Positions 17,932 to 27,558 are shown, numbered from the stretch's first letter. The stretch: 64,000 nucleotides of DNA from an uncultured Clostridia bacterium (GCA_947629745.1 CANREZ010000002.1:64210-128209), one strand, 5' to 3'. Numbers and translations are program-made. Notes: generated by a model from the letters alone, not told the origin.

Positions 17932-19461
17932 TTAGAATAGTGGGGCAAATATTTTGATGAGGCCGCCTAAGAGTTTCTCATACCACTTCCTATGCTTGAC
18001 ATCACGCAGTGTGACCAAGTGGCAGGAGGCGAGGGTCTCATCCAAGGATTCCTTGATCTCATTAATGGAATTCGTGCCATAGAGCATGACACCATCTTCG
18101 TAGTGTAGATATAGACTCCTAAAGTCTAGATTGATTGTGCCCACACATGCCATATTGTTATCTGCAATGATGATCTTCTCATGTATGAATCCTGGAGTGA
18201 ATTCATATATCTCGACACCTGCTTTGATAAACTCTGCATAGTAACTACGGCTTAGATAATACACCCATTTCTTGTCTGGGATACCTGGCATGATTAGACG
18301 CACGTTCACACCCGACTTTGCTGCAATCTTCACAGCATCCTTTGTAGTGTTATCTAGTATAAAATATGGGGTAGTGAGCGTCAATTGTTCGTTTGCGCTA
18401 CCAATTAACTTGATATACGAATTGCGGTGCACTGGCTCAGGATTTAGAGGTCCATCACCAAATGGTTGGACGAAGCCCTGACCCTTGGCTTTCTCGGGCG
18501 TATATGGCTCGATATAGTCGTTAAACTCTACCTTTTTGCCTGTAGCAAGTTCCCAATTATTGAGGAACATGACTAGGAAATTTTTTACCGCTGGACCGGA
18601 AATTTTGATTCCTGCATCCTGCCATACTCCAAATGGAGTGTTGTCGCTAGCGTATTCATCGGCTAGGTTAATTCCACCAGATATTGCCTGAGTGCCATCT
18701 ACAACCACGATCTTCCTATGGTCTCTATAATTGCTAAATTGTGTGATCTGGAATGATAGTTTATTGAATGCAGCACTATTTATGCTATGGTTATTTAGCT
18801 TTGCAAAAGTGGTCTTATCTTCGAATCTATCTAGACATCCGAAGTCGTCATATAGCACTCGCACGTCCAGTCCCTCACGGGCTTTTTGCTTTAATATCTC
18901 AAATAATTCATCCCACATCTTGCCAGGTTTAATTATGAAATATTCTAGGAAGATATATTTCTTGGCAGATTTTACCATATCAAATAGGGCTTTGAAATAT
19001 TCCTTGCCGTTTGGCAGATACTCGCTATTTGTAGCATTGTACACTGGCATATTGGAAGACGAGCATATATACTTTGAGATAGAATATGCGTTTTGATTAT
19101 ATTTCTTTAGAGCAGTGAGGATATCTTCGTTTTGCTCTAGGAGTGAGGAATTGCGATAAGTGGTCTGCTGCCACACTTTCCTCTGTTTCTTCGTGCCACG
19201 GCGCTCCTTTAGATAGAGATATAGGGCAGTGCCAAAGAGTGGCATGATGACGATGGCAAGAACCCAAGTGAATTTGTAGGCTGGGCCATCATCCGAGCGG
19301 GAGATAAGGAATAGACACAGGAAAAACGACACTACCGATAATATTCCATAGTAGATAGAGCCGATGAATATAGTAAAGAGTACAAATACGGCTATATTTA
19401 CTAGGAACGATAGTGCTAATAAAAATTTCCCCGATGTTAAAAATTTTACAAATTTCTTCAT
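17932..19461 (-). CDS. cls: Cardiolipin synthase
   Basis: A 509-residue membrane phospholipase-D-type enzyme that joins two phosphatidylglycerols into cardiolipin. Two membrane segments lie at residues ~12-56 and another at ~65-82. Two PLD domains follow. The first HKD-type motif is in YRDHRKIVVVDG, the second in FIHEKIIIADN, with GTINLDFRS after it. Length and layout match bacterial Cls. The gene is monocistronic, and a TATAAT-bearing AT-rich region lies upstream. Confidence 0.92.
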   Translation of the reverse strand: MKKFVKFLTSGKFLLALSFLVNIAVFVLFTIFIGSIYYGILSVVSFFLCLFLISRSDDGPAYKFTWVLAIVIMPLFGTALYLYLKERRGTKKQRKVWQQTTYRNSSLLEQNEDILTALKKYNQNAYSISKYICSSSNMPVYNATNSEYLPNGKEYFKALFDMVKSAKKYIFLEYFIIKPGKMWDELFEILKQKAREGLDVRVLYDDFGCLDRFEDKTTFAKLNNHSINSAAFNKLSFQITQFSNYRDHRKIVVVDGTQAISGGINLADEYASDNTPFGVWQDAGIKISGPAVKNFLVMFLNNWELATGKKVEFNDYIEPYTPEKAKGQGFVQPFGDGPLNPEPVHRNSYIKLIGSANEQLTLTTPYFILDNTTKDAVKIAAKSGVNVRLIMPGIPDKKWVYYLSRSYYAEFIKAGVEIYEFTPGFIHEKIIIADNNMACVGTINLDFRSLYLHYEDGVMLYGTNSINEIKESLDETLASCHLVTLRDVKHRKWYEKLLGGLIKIFAPLF

Positions 19462-19559
19462 AATCTCGCACTTAAATAATAAGTATTCTTATAATATTAG
19501 TCTTGGATATTATAACACAAGTATGTATTTTAGACAATAAAAAACTAATCTAGGCTAAC

Positions 19560-19589
19560 AAAAAATGCAACATAACATTGCATTTTTTG
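19560..19589 (-). terminator. Terminator of the two-gene DAC-like unit
   Basis: AAAAATGCAA and TTGCATTTTT pair with T runs on both strands, 4 bases beyond the stop of the minus-strand gene at 19593. Confidence 0.8.
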
Positions 19590-19592
19590 TAA

Positions 19593-20819
19593 TTATCTGT
19601 ACAATAAGTCCTTTGACATAGATAGGACTTCGCTATAGTTATCCATCAGGGCTAGGCTTATCAATCTCTGTGCATCTGGGTCGAGTATTGTCACACTCTT
19701 TAGGTCCAGAGATTTTAACCATTTGGAAAATTCCAGTCGTCCCTCTCTAGATAATGTCAGGCATAATAGGACGTTGTAGTCCGTGCATAGACAGTAATTG
19801 AAGTAATATTCTAGTTTTGCGGAATCAACGTGCCTTAGCACTCTTTCTGCATAAGCCTTGGTGTTTTCGTTATGGTCGATCTTCTCACCAATTAGACAGA
19901 GCAAGGCGCTTCCTATATATAGGCTAGTGTATTGGATAGGGCAATGCTTGATGCAAGATAAGTTGTATAGAGCATCAGGCAGATATTCACGGTATTTGAA
20001 GCTATAGTAGCTATTGATCACGCGTTTGCAGCAGAGTATGAGATTTGCTAATCCCTCACCGTCATTTGCCACGAAATTGTTGTTGGAGAAATTGAGTAGC
20101 ATCTGGCATAGATTCTCCAATCCCTCATTCTCGCCACATATTGCTAGATATCCTAGCGCCAATTTGTCCTCATATTTTAGGTCAATCCAGCCGTTTGCAA
20201 CAAGCAATAATAGATTGCGCTTTATCACTTCATGGTCGCATCCACGCTCAAATTGATAGGCGTAGAGCAGATATTTGATTGCTGCTGGGATGTACTGTTT
20301 GCGTGTCACACATTCGAGCAGTTCCGGGTCGGAGGATAGGTTAGTGTTAAGTAACTTCTGCCCAACGGTAAATAATTTTTCCTTCTTATGAGTTAGGTCT
20401 TTTGAGAAAAGTGATCTCATGCATAACTCTAAGATATTTAGGAATCTTCTCTCGGAGAGGGTTGGGTTAGAAATATTATTTTGCACCTCAATGAACACTT
20501 TGAGTAGTTCCACCCACTCGGCATGGTCGATGATGCCAAGGATCAATAATAGGTCAATATCCTCGCATGAGAATGGTTCGATCAATTCCTTTTGTGGGAC
20601 GAATAATAGCATATTGATAAGATTTGGGTCAATATCTCGGTAGAAATCTTTGATAGCTACACGGAATTTCCTCCACAAAAAGTCCAGTGCTAGAGCATAA
20701 AACTTTGCTCTATATCTCGTGGTGATCTGGGAGATATCTCCGGAGGAGAGGATTTTGTTGGTAGATAGGATGCTCGTTAGTTGTTGCATCCTCTGGTCGT
20801 TTTCTAAAGTTTTACTCAT
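19593..20819 (-). CDS. Helical protein of unknown function, partner of DAC-like protein
   Basis: A 408-residue protein with no membrane segment and no motif I recognise. It is almost entirely predicted helix, Leu- and Cys-rich, with possible TPR- or HEAT-like helical pairs (for example LGYLAICGENEGLENLCQML and LYNLSCIKHCPIQYTSLYIG). Its ATG overlaps the stop of the upstream gene by 4 bases (ATGA), so the two are translationally coupled and probably act together. The upstream partner carries a DisA-N-like nucleotide-sensor domain, so this protein may be a scaffold or an effector. That is inference only. Confidence 0.5.
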   Translation of the reverse strand: MSKTLENDQRMQQLTSILSTNKILSSGDISQITTRYRAKFYALALDFLWRKFRVAIKDFYRDIDPNLINMLLFVPQKELIEPFSCEDIDLLLILGIIDHAEWVELLKVFIEVQNNISNPTLSERRFLNILELCMRSLFSKDLTHKKEKLFTVGQKLLNTNLSSDPELLECVTRKQYIPAAIKYLLYAYQFERGCDHEVIKRNLLLLVANGWIDLKYEDKLALGYLAICGENEGLENLCQMLLNFSNNNFVANDGEGLANLILCCKRVINSYYSFKYREYLPDALYNLSCIKHCPIQYTSLYIGSALLCLIGEKIDHNENTKAYAERVLRHVDSAKLEYYFNYCLCTDYNVLLCLTLSREGRLEFSKWLKSLDLKSVTILDPDAQRLISLALMDNYSEVLSMSKDLLYR

Positions 20820-21859
20820 TTCCTACGCACCTCCTCATAGAAGTTGTCACCATCTTGTGACTGGAAGTACACACCAATGAATTTGTTGTTCCTAGAATTC
20901 ACCAGGCTAAGCGCTGCACGCTTCCTAGCACCACCGCTAATCACCTTTCGCGATTCCTTGACAGTATCTATGAAGACATTGTAGGCAAGAATGCGTCCGG
21001 AATTGTCCATGACGGTGATTCCGTCAAAATTTAACATATCTATGAGTAGATCTGCATAACTCCTAAGCTTCATCTCGCTATAATTCTTTGACTGCAGGAA
21101 TAATTTGCTCATCTCTATCGGCACAGGTAGCCAGACGCCATCGGAGAGCATTCCCTTGGTGTCTACGAAGTCTTTATCTACTATTAGGCAAATAGTGCCG
21201 TGGACGCTCTTGAATGCGTTGTGGAAAATATTCTCATACATAGTGCGGATATCTTCTAGCTTCTTGTGAGTAGTCTTGATCTTAGACACACTGGCTTCGA
21301 CAAACCTATGGATAACACCTTCCCAGTTAAAGGATTCGTGCTCGGATAGGGAGAAATTGATTGCAATGGAATTTCCCTTGATTCCAGTTAAGACCACATA
21401 GTTTGAGGATATTATCTCGATTGACAACAGGTCAATTTTCTCCGCTAGCCTTTGCCTATGCTCGGGTCTAAATAATTGGGAGAGGAGATATGGCTCCTTG
21501 ATGCTATTTAGCGTGCGAATTAGACCATACTCGATGGTCGCACCTAGATTGATATACACTGACCACTCGTTCTTGCAAAAATATAGCAAGGACTTCATAT
21601 GAGAATTGAATTCATTGTCATTTAGGTCATTAAACATAGCGATCTTGCACGCATCAGGTATTTCGCGCGCAACCGCATTGATATTATTGGTGAATAGGAT
21701 ATTTGGGCGCACTTTTAGCCCTTCTTCCTCATAATGGACGAGTTTTGAGAAGTAATTGAGAAACTTGATTAGCGTAGTCTGGCTGAAACTCTCGAATTCG
21801 TCTCCAAATATATTGATGATTGCATTGTTTGCTTCTGAATAAAAAATACTATCACGCAT
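20816..21859 (-). CDS. DisA-N/DAC-like sensor-domain protein
   Basis: A 347-residue protein whose C-terminal part resembles the diadenylate-cyclase (DAC, DisA_N) fold. DGITVMDNSGRILA (from residue 279) stands where DAC enzymes have DGAVII..G.I.A. GGARKRAALSL (309-319) stands where they have GTRHRAA. Ala of DGA is Ile and the central His of RHR is Lys, so catalysis is doubtful. A nucleotide-binding sensor of the DACNV/DACNG type is more likely. An INLGATIEYG segment lies at 103-112. No membrane span is present. GGGTGG precedes the ATG. It is the first gene of a coupled pair with the 408-residue gene. Confidence 0.5.
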   Translation of the reverse strand: MRDSIFYSEANNAIINIFGDEFESFSQTTLIKFLNYFSKLVHYEEEGLKVRPNILFTNNINAVAREIPDACKIAMFNDLNDNEFNSHMKSLLYFCKNEWSVYINLGATIEYGLIRTLNSIKEPYLLSQLFRPEHRQRLAEKIDLLSIEIISSNYVVLTGIKGNSIAINFSLSEHESFNWEGVIHRFVEASVSKIKTTHKKLEDIRTMYENIFHNAFKSVHGTICLIVDKDFVDTKGMLSDGVWLPVPIEMSKLFLQSKNYSEMKLRSYADLLIDMLNFDGITVMDNSGRILAYNVFIDTVKESRKVISGGARKRAALSLVNSRNNKFIGVYFQSQDGDNFYEEVRRK

Positions 21860-22037
21860 ATGCTACCACCCCTATTAGATGTATATTTTAGTATAATATA
21901 TCCATGAATATTTTTACAAATAAAATTTTGCATAATTATTCAAAAATGTAAATATCTTACAAGATAGTCTGCACTAATTGTATACTTTTTGACAAAATGT
22001 CGCAGTTATGTGAATTATTTGATACTATTATTTAGAT

Positions 22038-22066
22038 AAAAAAAGTCTAAGTGTGATACTTAGACT
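22038..22066 (-). terminator. Terminator of tRNA-Glu(CUC)
   Basis: AGTCTAAG and CTTAGACT pair, with a T run on the minus strand directly after the tRNA. The gap 21860-22037 before it shows nothing else. Confidence 0.8.
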
Positions 22067-22070
22067 GGTA

Positions 22071-22146
22071 TGGTAGCCCCAAGGAGAATCGAACTCCTGA
22101 TTCCGCCTTGAGAGGGCGACGTCTTAAACCGCTTGACCATGGGGCC
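22071..22146 (-). tRNA. tRNA-Glu (anticodon CUC), CCA encoded
   Basis: The minus strand folds as a complete cloverleaf. The acceptor stem is GGCCCCA/TGGGGCT (with a G-U first pair), the T-loop is TTCGATT, and the anticodon loop CTCTCAA gives CUC for codon GAG. The encoded CCA ends the gene. Confidence 0.92.
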
Positions 22147-22364
22147 ACAAATTTAGATTGCAAGACTATTATATCTAATAATAGTAGATTTTGCAAGTGT
22201 ATTTTTAAATATTGTGCATTTATTTTTTGCTCGCATCAACTGATAGACTTAATGCAATGGGAGAATATATATATCGTTCGCACCGACCAGCGTATGTGGA
22301 ATGTCATGTTAGCACAAAGACCGGGTGTCTCTCATACTAAATATTATGTTTAGGGAGATAAAGT

Positions 22365-24275
22365 ATGGAAAAAGATAAAGTGATGCGCGATAGGGATTTT
22401 AAGAAATATTTATCCAGTGAGGACTACAGCAAATTTATTAGATACAAGAGTGAACATCTATACATAGACGAGATGGATGATGACTTGCTAGATAAGTTGT
22501 GTGGAGCAATAGTGGAGTGGGCGAAGACAAAGGATGTGAATGTCTACACACAAATATTCCTGCCTCTTACGGGATATTTATCTGGGAAGTTCCTTGCATT
22601 ATATAGGACGGGGGAGACAAATGAGGTTCGTAGGATCACAAGCAAGGATCTAAAGTATCAGGAGTGCGACGCGTCGAGCTTCCCAAATGGTGGGGCTAGA
22701 GGATGCGCCAATGCTAGGGGATACACTAAGTGGGATATCCATAGCCCGATATACATCATGTACGATTGTGACCGCCCGGGAGTGCTGGTGATTCCCTCTA
22801 TATTCACGTCCTATGATGGCACTGCACTAGATAATATCGATGTGCTACTGAGGTGCAAAGAGGGGATAAACCGTGCAGTGGAGAGATTGTATGAGGCAAT
22901 GGGCAGAAGTTATAGCGGATGCAATATATTTGCCGGCATGGAGCAGGAATACTTCCTCTTCCCAAAAGATATAGTGGGATGCCGGGCCGATCTAGCCCTC
23001 TGTGGCAAGGAACTGCTATACGATAGTCCTACCATCCCACAATCTCAGTACGCGCACTATTTCGCCCTTCCTAGGCCAAAAATTGCGGCTTATATGAATG
23101 CACTGCGTGGAGAACTTGCGAGTATCGGGATAGACGTTGAGGCACAGCATAGCGAGGTTGCCCCGCGCCAGTATGAGATAGTGACGCGTTATAGCGATAT
23201 GGAACACGCCGTACTAGAAAATGCCATTGTAAAGCAAAAGATATCTGAGGTGGCGGATAGATATGGCTATATAGCCGAGTTTAACGAAAAAATCCATCCT
23301 AGGATTAACGGCAGTGGCAAGCACCTAAATATTTCTTTATCGGTCAATGGACAGAATGTGTTTAAAGTAGGCAGTGACCCTAGCATATTCCTGCTATTTT
23401 TCACCACTATGATAGATAGTGTGAGACAGTATCAGGATCTAGTGCTCGCCAGTATATCTAGTTATAGCAACGATAATAGGCTCGGAGGCTACGAGGCCCC
23501 GCCAAAGGATATCACGGTCTACATAGGGGAGAAATTGTATGAAGTGTTACTAGATATCCGGGATAAGAAGTACAGCATGTGTGACATCCTTGGCATTGAC
23601 CCTGCGCTACATGATAGACTAGCACAAATATTAGGGCAGGACTTTGACCGCAACCGCACAAGCCCATTTGCGTTCACGGGAGATAAATTTGAGTTTAGGC
23701 TGATGGGCTCGGCAAATACAGGATTTATGCCGCTTGTCGTTATATCCACCATACTAGTTGATAAGATAAATAGTGCGACAAGCAAATTGCAGTCGGGCAG
23801 CAGTATACTTGATATCGTCATGGAAAACATAATATCTATGGATAGCGTAATCTACAATGGCGATAATATGACTAGGTCTAGTAAGGGCAATAAATGCGCG
23901 CTAGATGCAATCAAGATATACAATAGTGACACTGTGCGCGAACTTTTTGTCAAAAACAATATATTTAGTGAAACTGAGTTAAAAGTGATATACAATACTG
24001 AAACTGCCAAGTATATCGATGAGGTGACGCTCGATGCGCACGTGCTAATTCATATGTTAGAGGATACTCTAAAGGTCAGTCAAGACGAACTTGTGGCAAG
24101 CGAGATTTGCAAGTGCATTGATAGTATTTCCGATGAATTATCTTGCAAGAAGATAAATTATAAGCGCTTAGCACGGACCATTCACAAAGTGTGTGAGACA
24201 TACTATGATATGCGCGATGTAGTAAATAGCGTGGTCAGTAAAGATGACTACTTGTATTTTGATATGTGCAAGTAA
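22365..24275 (+). CDS. glnN: Glutamine synthetase type III
   Basis: A 636-residue type III glutamine synthetase, which makes glutamine from glutamate, ammonia and ATP. It is shorter than the usual ~700 residues. Family marks include ARGYTKWDIHSP, GMEQEYFLF (metal-binding Glu), EVAPRQYEI, HPRINGSGKHLN (loop around the active site), NRTSPFAFTGDKFEFR (phosphate-binding) and the C-terminal helical part. The start follows TAGGGAG. It lies between two tRNA-Glu genes on the opposite strand. No GlnR or other regulator gene is adjacent. Type III enzymes are common in Bacteroidetes and gut Clostridia. Confidence 0.93.
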   Translation: MEKDKVMRDRDFKKYLSSEDYSKFIRYKSEHLYIDEMDDDLLDKLCGAIVEWAKTKDVNVYTQIFLPLTGYLSGKFLALYRTGETNEVRRITSKDLKYQECDASSFPNGGARGCANARGYTKWDIHSPIYIMYDCDRPGVLVIPSIFTSYDGTALDNIDVLLRCKEGINRAVERLYEAMGRSYSGCNIFAGMEQEYFLFPKDIVGCRADLALCGKELLYDSPTIPQSQYAHYFALPRPKIAAYMNALRGELASIGIDVEAQHSEVAPRQYEIVTRYSDMEHAVLENAIVKQKISEVADRYGYIAEFNEKIHPRINGSGKHLNISLSVNGQNVFKVGSDPSIFLLFFTTMIDSVRQYQDLVLASISSYSNDNRLGGYEAPPKDITVYIGEKLYEVLLDIRDKKYSMCDILGIDPALHDRLAQILGQDFDRNRTSPFAFTGDKFEFRLMGSANTGFMPLVVISTILVDKINSATSKLQSGSSILDIVMENIISMDSVIYNGDNMTRSSKGNKCALDAIKIYNSDTVRELFVKNNIFSETELKVIYNTETAKYIDEVTLDAHVLIHMLEDTLKVSQDELVASEICKCIDSISDELSCKKINYKRLARTIHKVCETYYDMRDVVNSVVSKDDYLYFDMCK

Positions 24276-24282
24276 ATAGCAA

Positions 24283-24309
24283 TAAAAAAGTCCAAGATAT
24301 ACTTGGACT
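24283..24309 (-). terminator. Terminator of tRNA-Glu(UUC)
   Basis: AGTCCAAG and CTTGGACT form the stem. The T run is on the minus strand, just beyond the tRNA. Confidence 0.8.
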
Positions 24310-24312
24310 AAA

Positions 24313-24388
24313 TGGTAGTCCCTAGGAGAATCGAACTCCTGATTCCACCGTGAAAGGGTGACGTCTTAAACCGCTTGACCAAGGGACC
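24313..24388 (-). tRNA. tRNA-Glu (anticodon UUC), CCA encoded
   Basis: Cloverleaf on the minus strand. The acceptor stem is GGTCCCT/AGGGACT, the anticodon loop CTTTCAC gives UUC, the T-loop is TTCGATT, and the CCA is encoded. It differs from tRNA-Glu(CUC) mainly in the acceptor and anticodon stems. Confidence 0.93.
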
Positions 24389-24418
24389 ACATATTTTTGA
24401 TACAATAGGATTATATAG

Positions 24419-24446
24419 AAAAAATACCTTGGTGTCAAGGTATTTT
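24419..24446 (-). terminator. Terminator of the 233-residue membrane-anchored gene
   Basis: AAAATACCTTG and CAAGGTATTTT pair around GTGT, with the longer T run on the minus strand just after the stop at 24452. Confidence 0.8.
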
Positions 24447-24451
24447 AGAAA

Positions 24452-25153
24452 TTATTTTACAAAGGTAATATTGTGGTCTGACAGTGTAAGCGAGGATGTA
24501 GCACTTCGTAGCGTATTTGCGATAGCATAATCGAATAAGTCGGACACTCGAGTGTTGCTGCTCTCTAGTACTTGGTCGATGATCGCCACAATATCAGCCG
24601 AGTCTTTCTCATTCATATTGTTGATCCTGATATCCTCATGCGATACATCCATATTTGCACTGCACTCTACATCGAGTATGATATATAGGCTAAGGGCACT
24701 TGAGTCGCTCTCGACTGAGAAGCATATCACCGTGTGAATACTAAAATTTTCTTCGGCAGAAGTTATAATCTCAAATTCCCTCACATTGACAGATGATCGC
24801 TCAGTGTCAATGGAATTTAGTTTGTTTATGATAGCGCCACACACGTTGTCGGCTACCTTGATGCTAGGGGAGTCAAAGACTAATTTATCTTGCTCAATGT
24901 GTGCACCAAGGGCGTCTAGTGCGCCATCCATCTCACTATCTGTTGCTACTGGGGAGCTAATGATAGTACTCTCATCTACTTGAGATACAAGGCCACGCAA
25001 AAGGTCGACGAATCTAGATAGTTCATCTGAGTCGTTTAGCTTAAAATTGGTCACGACAAAGTAGATACAAAAAGCAATGCAGCCAAGAATTAGCAGCAAG
25101 TTTAGTATTCTACTACCTCGCGATTTAGTGGATTTAGTCTTCTTCCTGAACAT
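24452..25153 (-). CDS. Membrane-anchored protein of unknown function
   Basis: A 233-residue protein with a very basic N-terminus (FRKKTKSTKSRGSR) and one membrane segment at about residues 15-34. An acidic, Ser/Asp-rich domain of mixed strand and helix follows and probably lies outside the cell. No family is recognised. A consensus promoter has its -10 box only 5 bases before the ATG and no ribosome site is present, so the message is probably leaderless. Confidence 0.55.
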   Translation of the reverse strand: MFRKKTKSTKSRGSRILNLLLILGCIAFCIYFVVTNFKLNDSDELSRFVDLLRGLVSQVDESTIISSPVATDSEMDGALDALGAHIEQDKLVFDSPSIKVADNVCGAIINKLNSIDTERSSVNVREFEIITSAEENFSIHTVICFSVESDSSALSLYIILDVECSANMDVSHEDIRINNMNEKDSADIVAIIDQVLESSNTRVSDLFDYAIANTLRSATSSLTLSDHNITFVK

Positions 25154-25158
25154 ATTTT

Positions 25159-25188
25159 ATTATAAGATAATAACTGCCCGCTCGTCAA
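25159..25188 (-). promoter_or_regulatory. Consensus promoter abutting a start codon
   Basis: On the minus strand TTGACG (25183-25188), an 18-base spacer and TATAAT (25159-25164) are followed by only 5 bases before the ATG at 25153. Transcription would begin at or next to the start codon. Confidence 0.7.
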
Positions 25189-25262
25189 GGATTGTGATAG
25201 TACCCAAGCAATCGATGTGTGTCTAGTGTATCAATTATTGTTGCCCGCGCATAAATAACTAT

Positions 25263-26069
25263 ATGATAAATACAGCAGTTATAATGTGTGCAGGTTATGG
25301 GTCGAGATTTTATCCCGAGTCAAAAGTCGTGCCAAAAGAGATGTTGCCCGCAGGGCGCGAACCTATTATTGCAGGGATTGTGCGAAATCTGGCACGTATC
25401 GGAGTGGATGACATCACTATAATTATCTCGCCCGGCAAAGAGATGATAAAGACCTATATGGAGGAAGTATCGTTCCCGTCAATGCAAGGGCAGAGCACTA
25501 TCCCGCATATAGAGTATATCTATCAACACACTCACCGAGGCACAGCAGATTGTGTGAAATTGGTGCAGGATAGAATGCGTGGCAAACCATTTTTCGTGTT
25601 AAACGGCGATGAGATAATAGATAGTGTTGATTCCTATAGAGGGATGATAGATTGCTACACTAAATATTGCGCTCCGTGTATATTACTACAGGATATCGAT
25701 ATATCCTGTTGCAACCAATTTGGCATGGCTGAGATATCGGGCGATAGGGTATTAAATATCACTGAAAAACCACAGTTATCTGAGTGTCATACACACTTTG
25801 CATATATAGGCCTATGCATACTCGACGATAAAATATTTCCTATGATAGACAAGTGTATTAGTCATAGTGGAGAGGTGTATCTGACAGAAGCACTCAATTA
25901 TTTGGCAAAAAGTGGCAATTTGTATGGAGTGACGGCGCCGTCTACGAGATACGACTTTGGCGATATAGGCAAGTATTATCTAGAGAATATCAGGTACTTG
26001 ATAGACCATGATGATATGCGGGATAGGATGATCACGGGGATAAAAAATCTAATTAACAAATACGACTAA
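25263..26069 (+). CDS. galU: UTP-glucose-1-phosphate uridylyltransferase-like nucleotidyltransferase
   Basis: A 268-residue sugar nucleotidyltransferase, probably making UDP-glucose for envelope glycans. It has the N-terminal nucleotide-binding loop MCAGYGSRFYPESK with KEMLP, FFVLNGDE (metal-binding Asp region), the NITEKP motif and EVYLTEAL near the C-terminus with DFGDIGKY. This order matches GalU rather than RmlA. It is slightly shorter than typical GalU (~290). No ribosome site is visible before the ATG. It converges on the membrane protein gene at 26070 with no space between stop codons. Glycosyltransferases elsewhere in the window could use its product. Confidence 0.82.
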   Translation: MINTAVIMCAGYGSRFYPESKVVPKEMLPAGREPIIAGIVRNLARIGVDDITIIISPGKEMIKTYMEEVSFPSMQGQSTIPHIEYIYQHTHRGTADCVKLVQDRMRGKPFFVLNGDEIIDSVDSYRGMIDCYTKYCAPCILLQDIDISCCNQFGMAEISGDRVLNITEKPQLSECHTHFAYIGLCILDDKIFPMIDKCISHSGEVYLTEALNYLAKSGNLYGVTAPSTRYDFGDIGKYYLENIRYLIDHDDMRDRMITGIKNLINKYD

Positions 26070-27338
26070 TCACGCACTTGACTTTGCAGGCTCATTAGAC
26101 TTTATCGTGCTATGGATACGATCAAAGGTAAATATCACTCCCACGCTAAATAGGGCAATTAGGATGTATATAGCAATGACGGTCACACTATATAGCATAG
26201 GTATTCTAGCGCCTGCTAGATATATATAAGCGAAACTATCAAACGCCCCAAGATATATAGGACTGCGCAAGACAAAATTGTAATTCACATTTATTTTTAG
26301 CGCGCCCACTATTGCGGCGCTAACAAATAGAGTTAGTATGAGGTAGACAAATATTGCACTACATAGCACTATTAGGTCGCGAATAGTGTATTTTAGGCTA
26401 TTGTATCTAGCAAGGGTGAGTGAAACTCCAACTAGTGCAAGCGCGCTAAGTAGGTTGTACATATACTCGCCTGATAGTACCGGCATCATGCTAGGGTCGT
26501 ACACGAATAGTTTGATGATAGGAATAGCAAGTCCCAGTGGGACAAGCATCTTGTATAGATATTTGATATCAAATAGCACGGCAATTGGTAGTAGTATCCC
26601 AATAATGTCCAGTACATTTAGTGGCAAGTAGTAGTATATAGCTGTGATGCTATGTGTGAGCAATGCTCGCCCAATCCTAAGTGCTCCATGATAGATATTT
26701 GATGCGAGCAATATCCAGAGTATCACGCGCATGGAACTATGACGGATCTTTGGCAGCATCAGAATAATTGGGATGAAAAACGCTAGAAACACAATTCGCA
26801 CTATCCACCATAGCCCGTAGTGACTGTATAGTAGTAGGTCGGGGAATTGTGGCACAATGGCCTCTAGTGTGTATAGGGGGATTAGCATCGAGCATACACC
26901 AAGTAGGGCAAGACACCCCACCCAAAAATGTCGCGTGATAGTATATGAGTCATAGAAAATGAGGAGGGCTGGATATAATACACCCAGTGTGCCAAATATG
27001 ATATGAAATATTAAATAATAGATATCGAAATATTGTAGAGTATTTTGATAGTCCCGGAATATAAAAATATTGTAGATGACAAATGCTGGGAGGATTATGA
27101 ATATGGATAATTTCTTCCAGACTCTATCATGCGTAGCAAGAGTTAGGGGATAGACTACAATCCCGCTAAAGGCTATGATCCTAATACATGAGATGATTAG
27201 GTCTAGCACGCCAGAATATGTTATATAACAATTGATAGTGGCAGGGGATGATATGGCAAGCAATCCAAATATTAGGAAACTTGCGACAACTATGCACAAG
27301 ATATATGAATAAATGCTAGATACTTTAGACTTTCTCAT
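26070..27338 (-). CDS. Polytopic membrane protein of unknown function
   Basis: A 422-residue protein with about ten to twelve predicted membrane segments, beginning near residue 9 and ending near 410, short loops, and a basic and polar C-terminal tail. It is rich in Ile, Leu and Tyr. No transporter signature or catalytic motif was recognised. It is convergent with the galU-like gene. No ribosome site is visible before the ATG. The 27339-27558 stretch upstream holds only AT-rich sequence. Confidence 0.5.
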   Translation of the reverse strand: MRKSKVSSIYSYILCIVVASFLIFGLLAISSPATINCYITYSGVLDLIISCIRIIAFSGIVVYPLTLATHDRVWKKLSIFIILPAFVIYNIFIFRDYQNTLQYFDIYYLIFHIIFGTLGVLYPALLIFYDSYTITRHFWVGCLALLGVCSMLIPLYTLEAIVPQFPDLLLYSHYGLWWIVRIVFLAFFIPIILMLPKIRHSSMRVILWILLASNIYHGALRIGRALLTHSITAIYYYLPLNVLDIIGILLPIAVLFDIKYLYKMLVPLGLAIPIIKLFVYDPSMMPVLSGEYMYNLLSALALVGVSLTLARYNSLKYTIRDLIVLCSAIFVYLILTLFVSAAIVGALKINVNYNFVLRSPIYLGAFDSFAYIYLAGARIPMLYSVTVIAIYILIALFSVGVIFTFDRIHSTIKSNEPAKSSA

Positions 27339-27558
27339 ATAGTAATTTTGGACTTTTAAGGGAGAGTGTAAACATAGGATATTTTGTTAGTGTATCAAAA
27401 ATGATAATCGATATTTTATAATAAAATCTAAATTGTATAATAGTCGACTATGTGCTAGATTTATTATTAGAATACCAAATATATATAGCATAGCCAGGGG
27501 TGTATAGGAGAATGCTGTATGCTAGATTATTTATCCGTCAAATGATTAAATAAAGCGT

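Noticed and set aside
20816-21859. True diadenylate cyclase (c-di-AMP synthase)
   Set aside because: The DGA and RHR motifs needed for catalysis are changed to DGI and RKR, and the N-terminal membrane segments of CdaA are missing.
22108-22353. 81-residue open frame overlapping tRNA-Glu(CUC)
   Set aside because: It crosses the tRNA gene and has no ribosome site or coding character.
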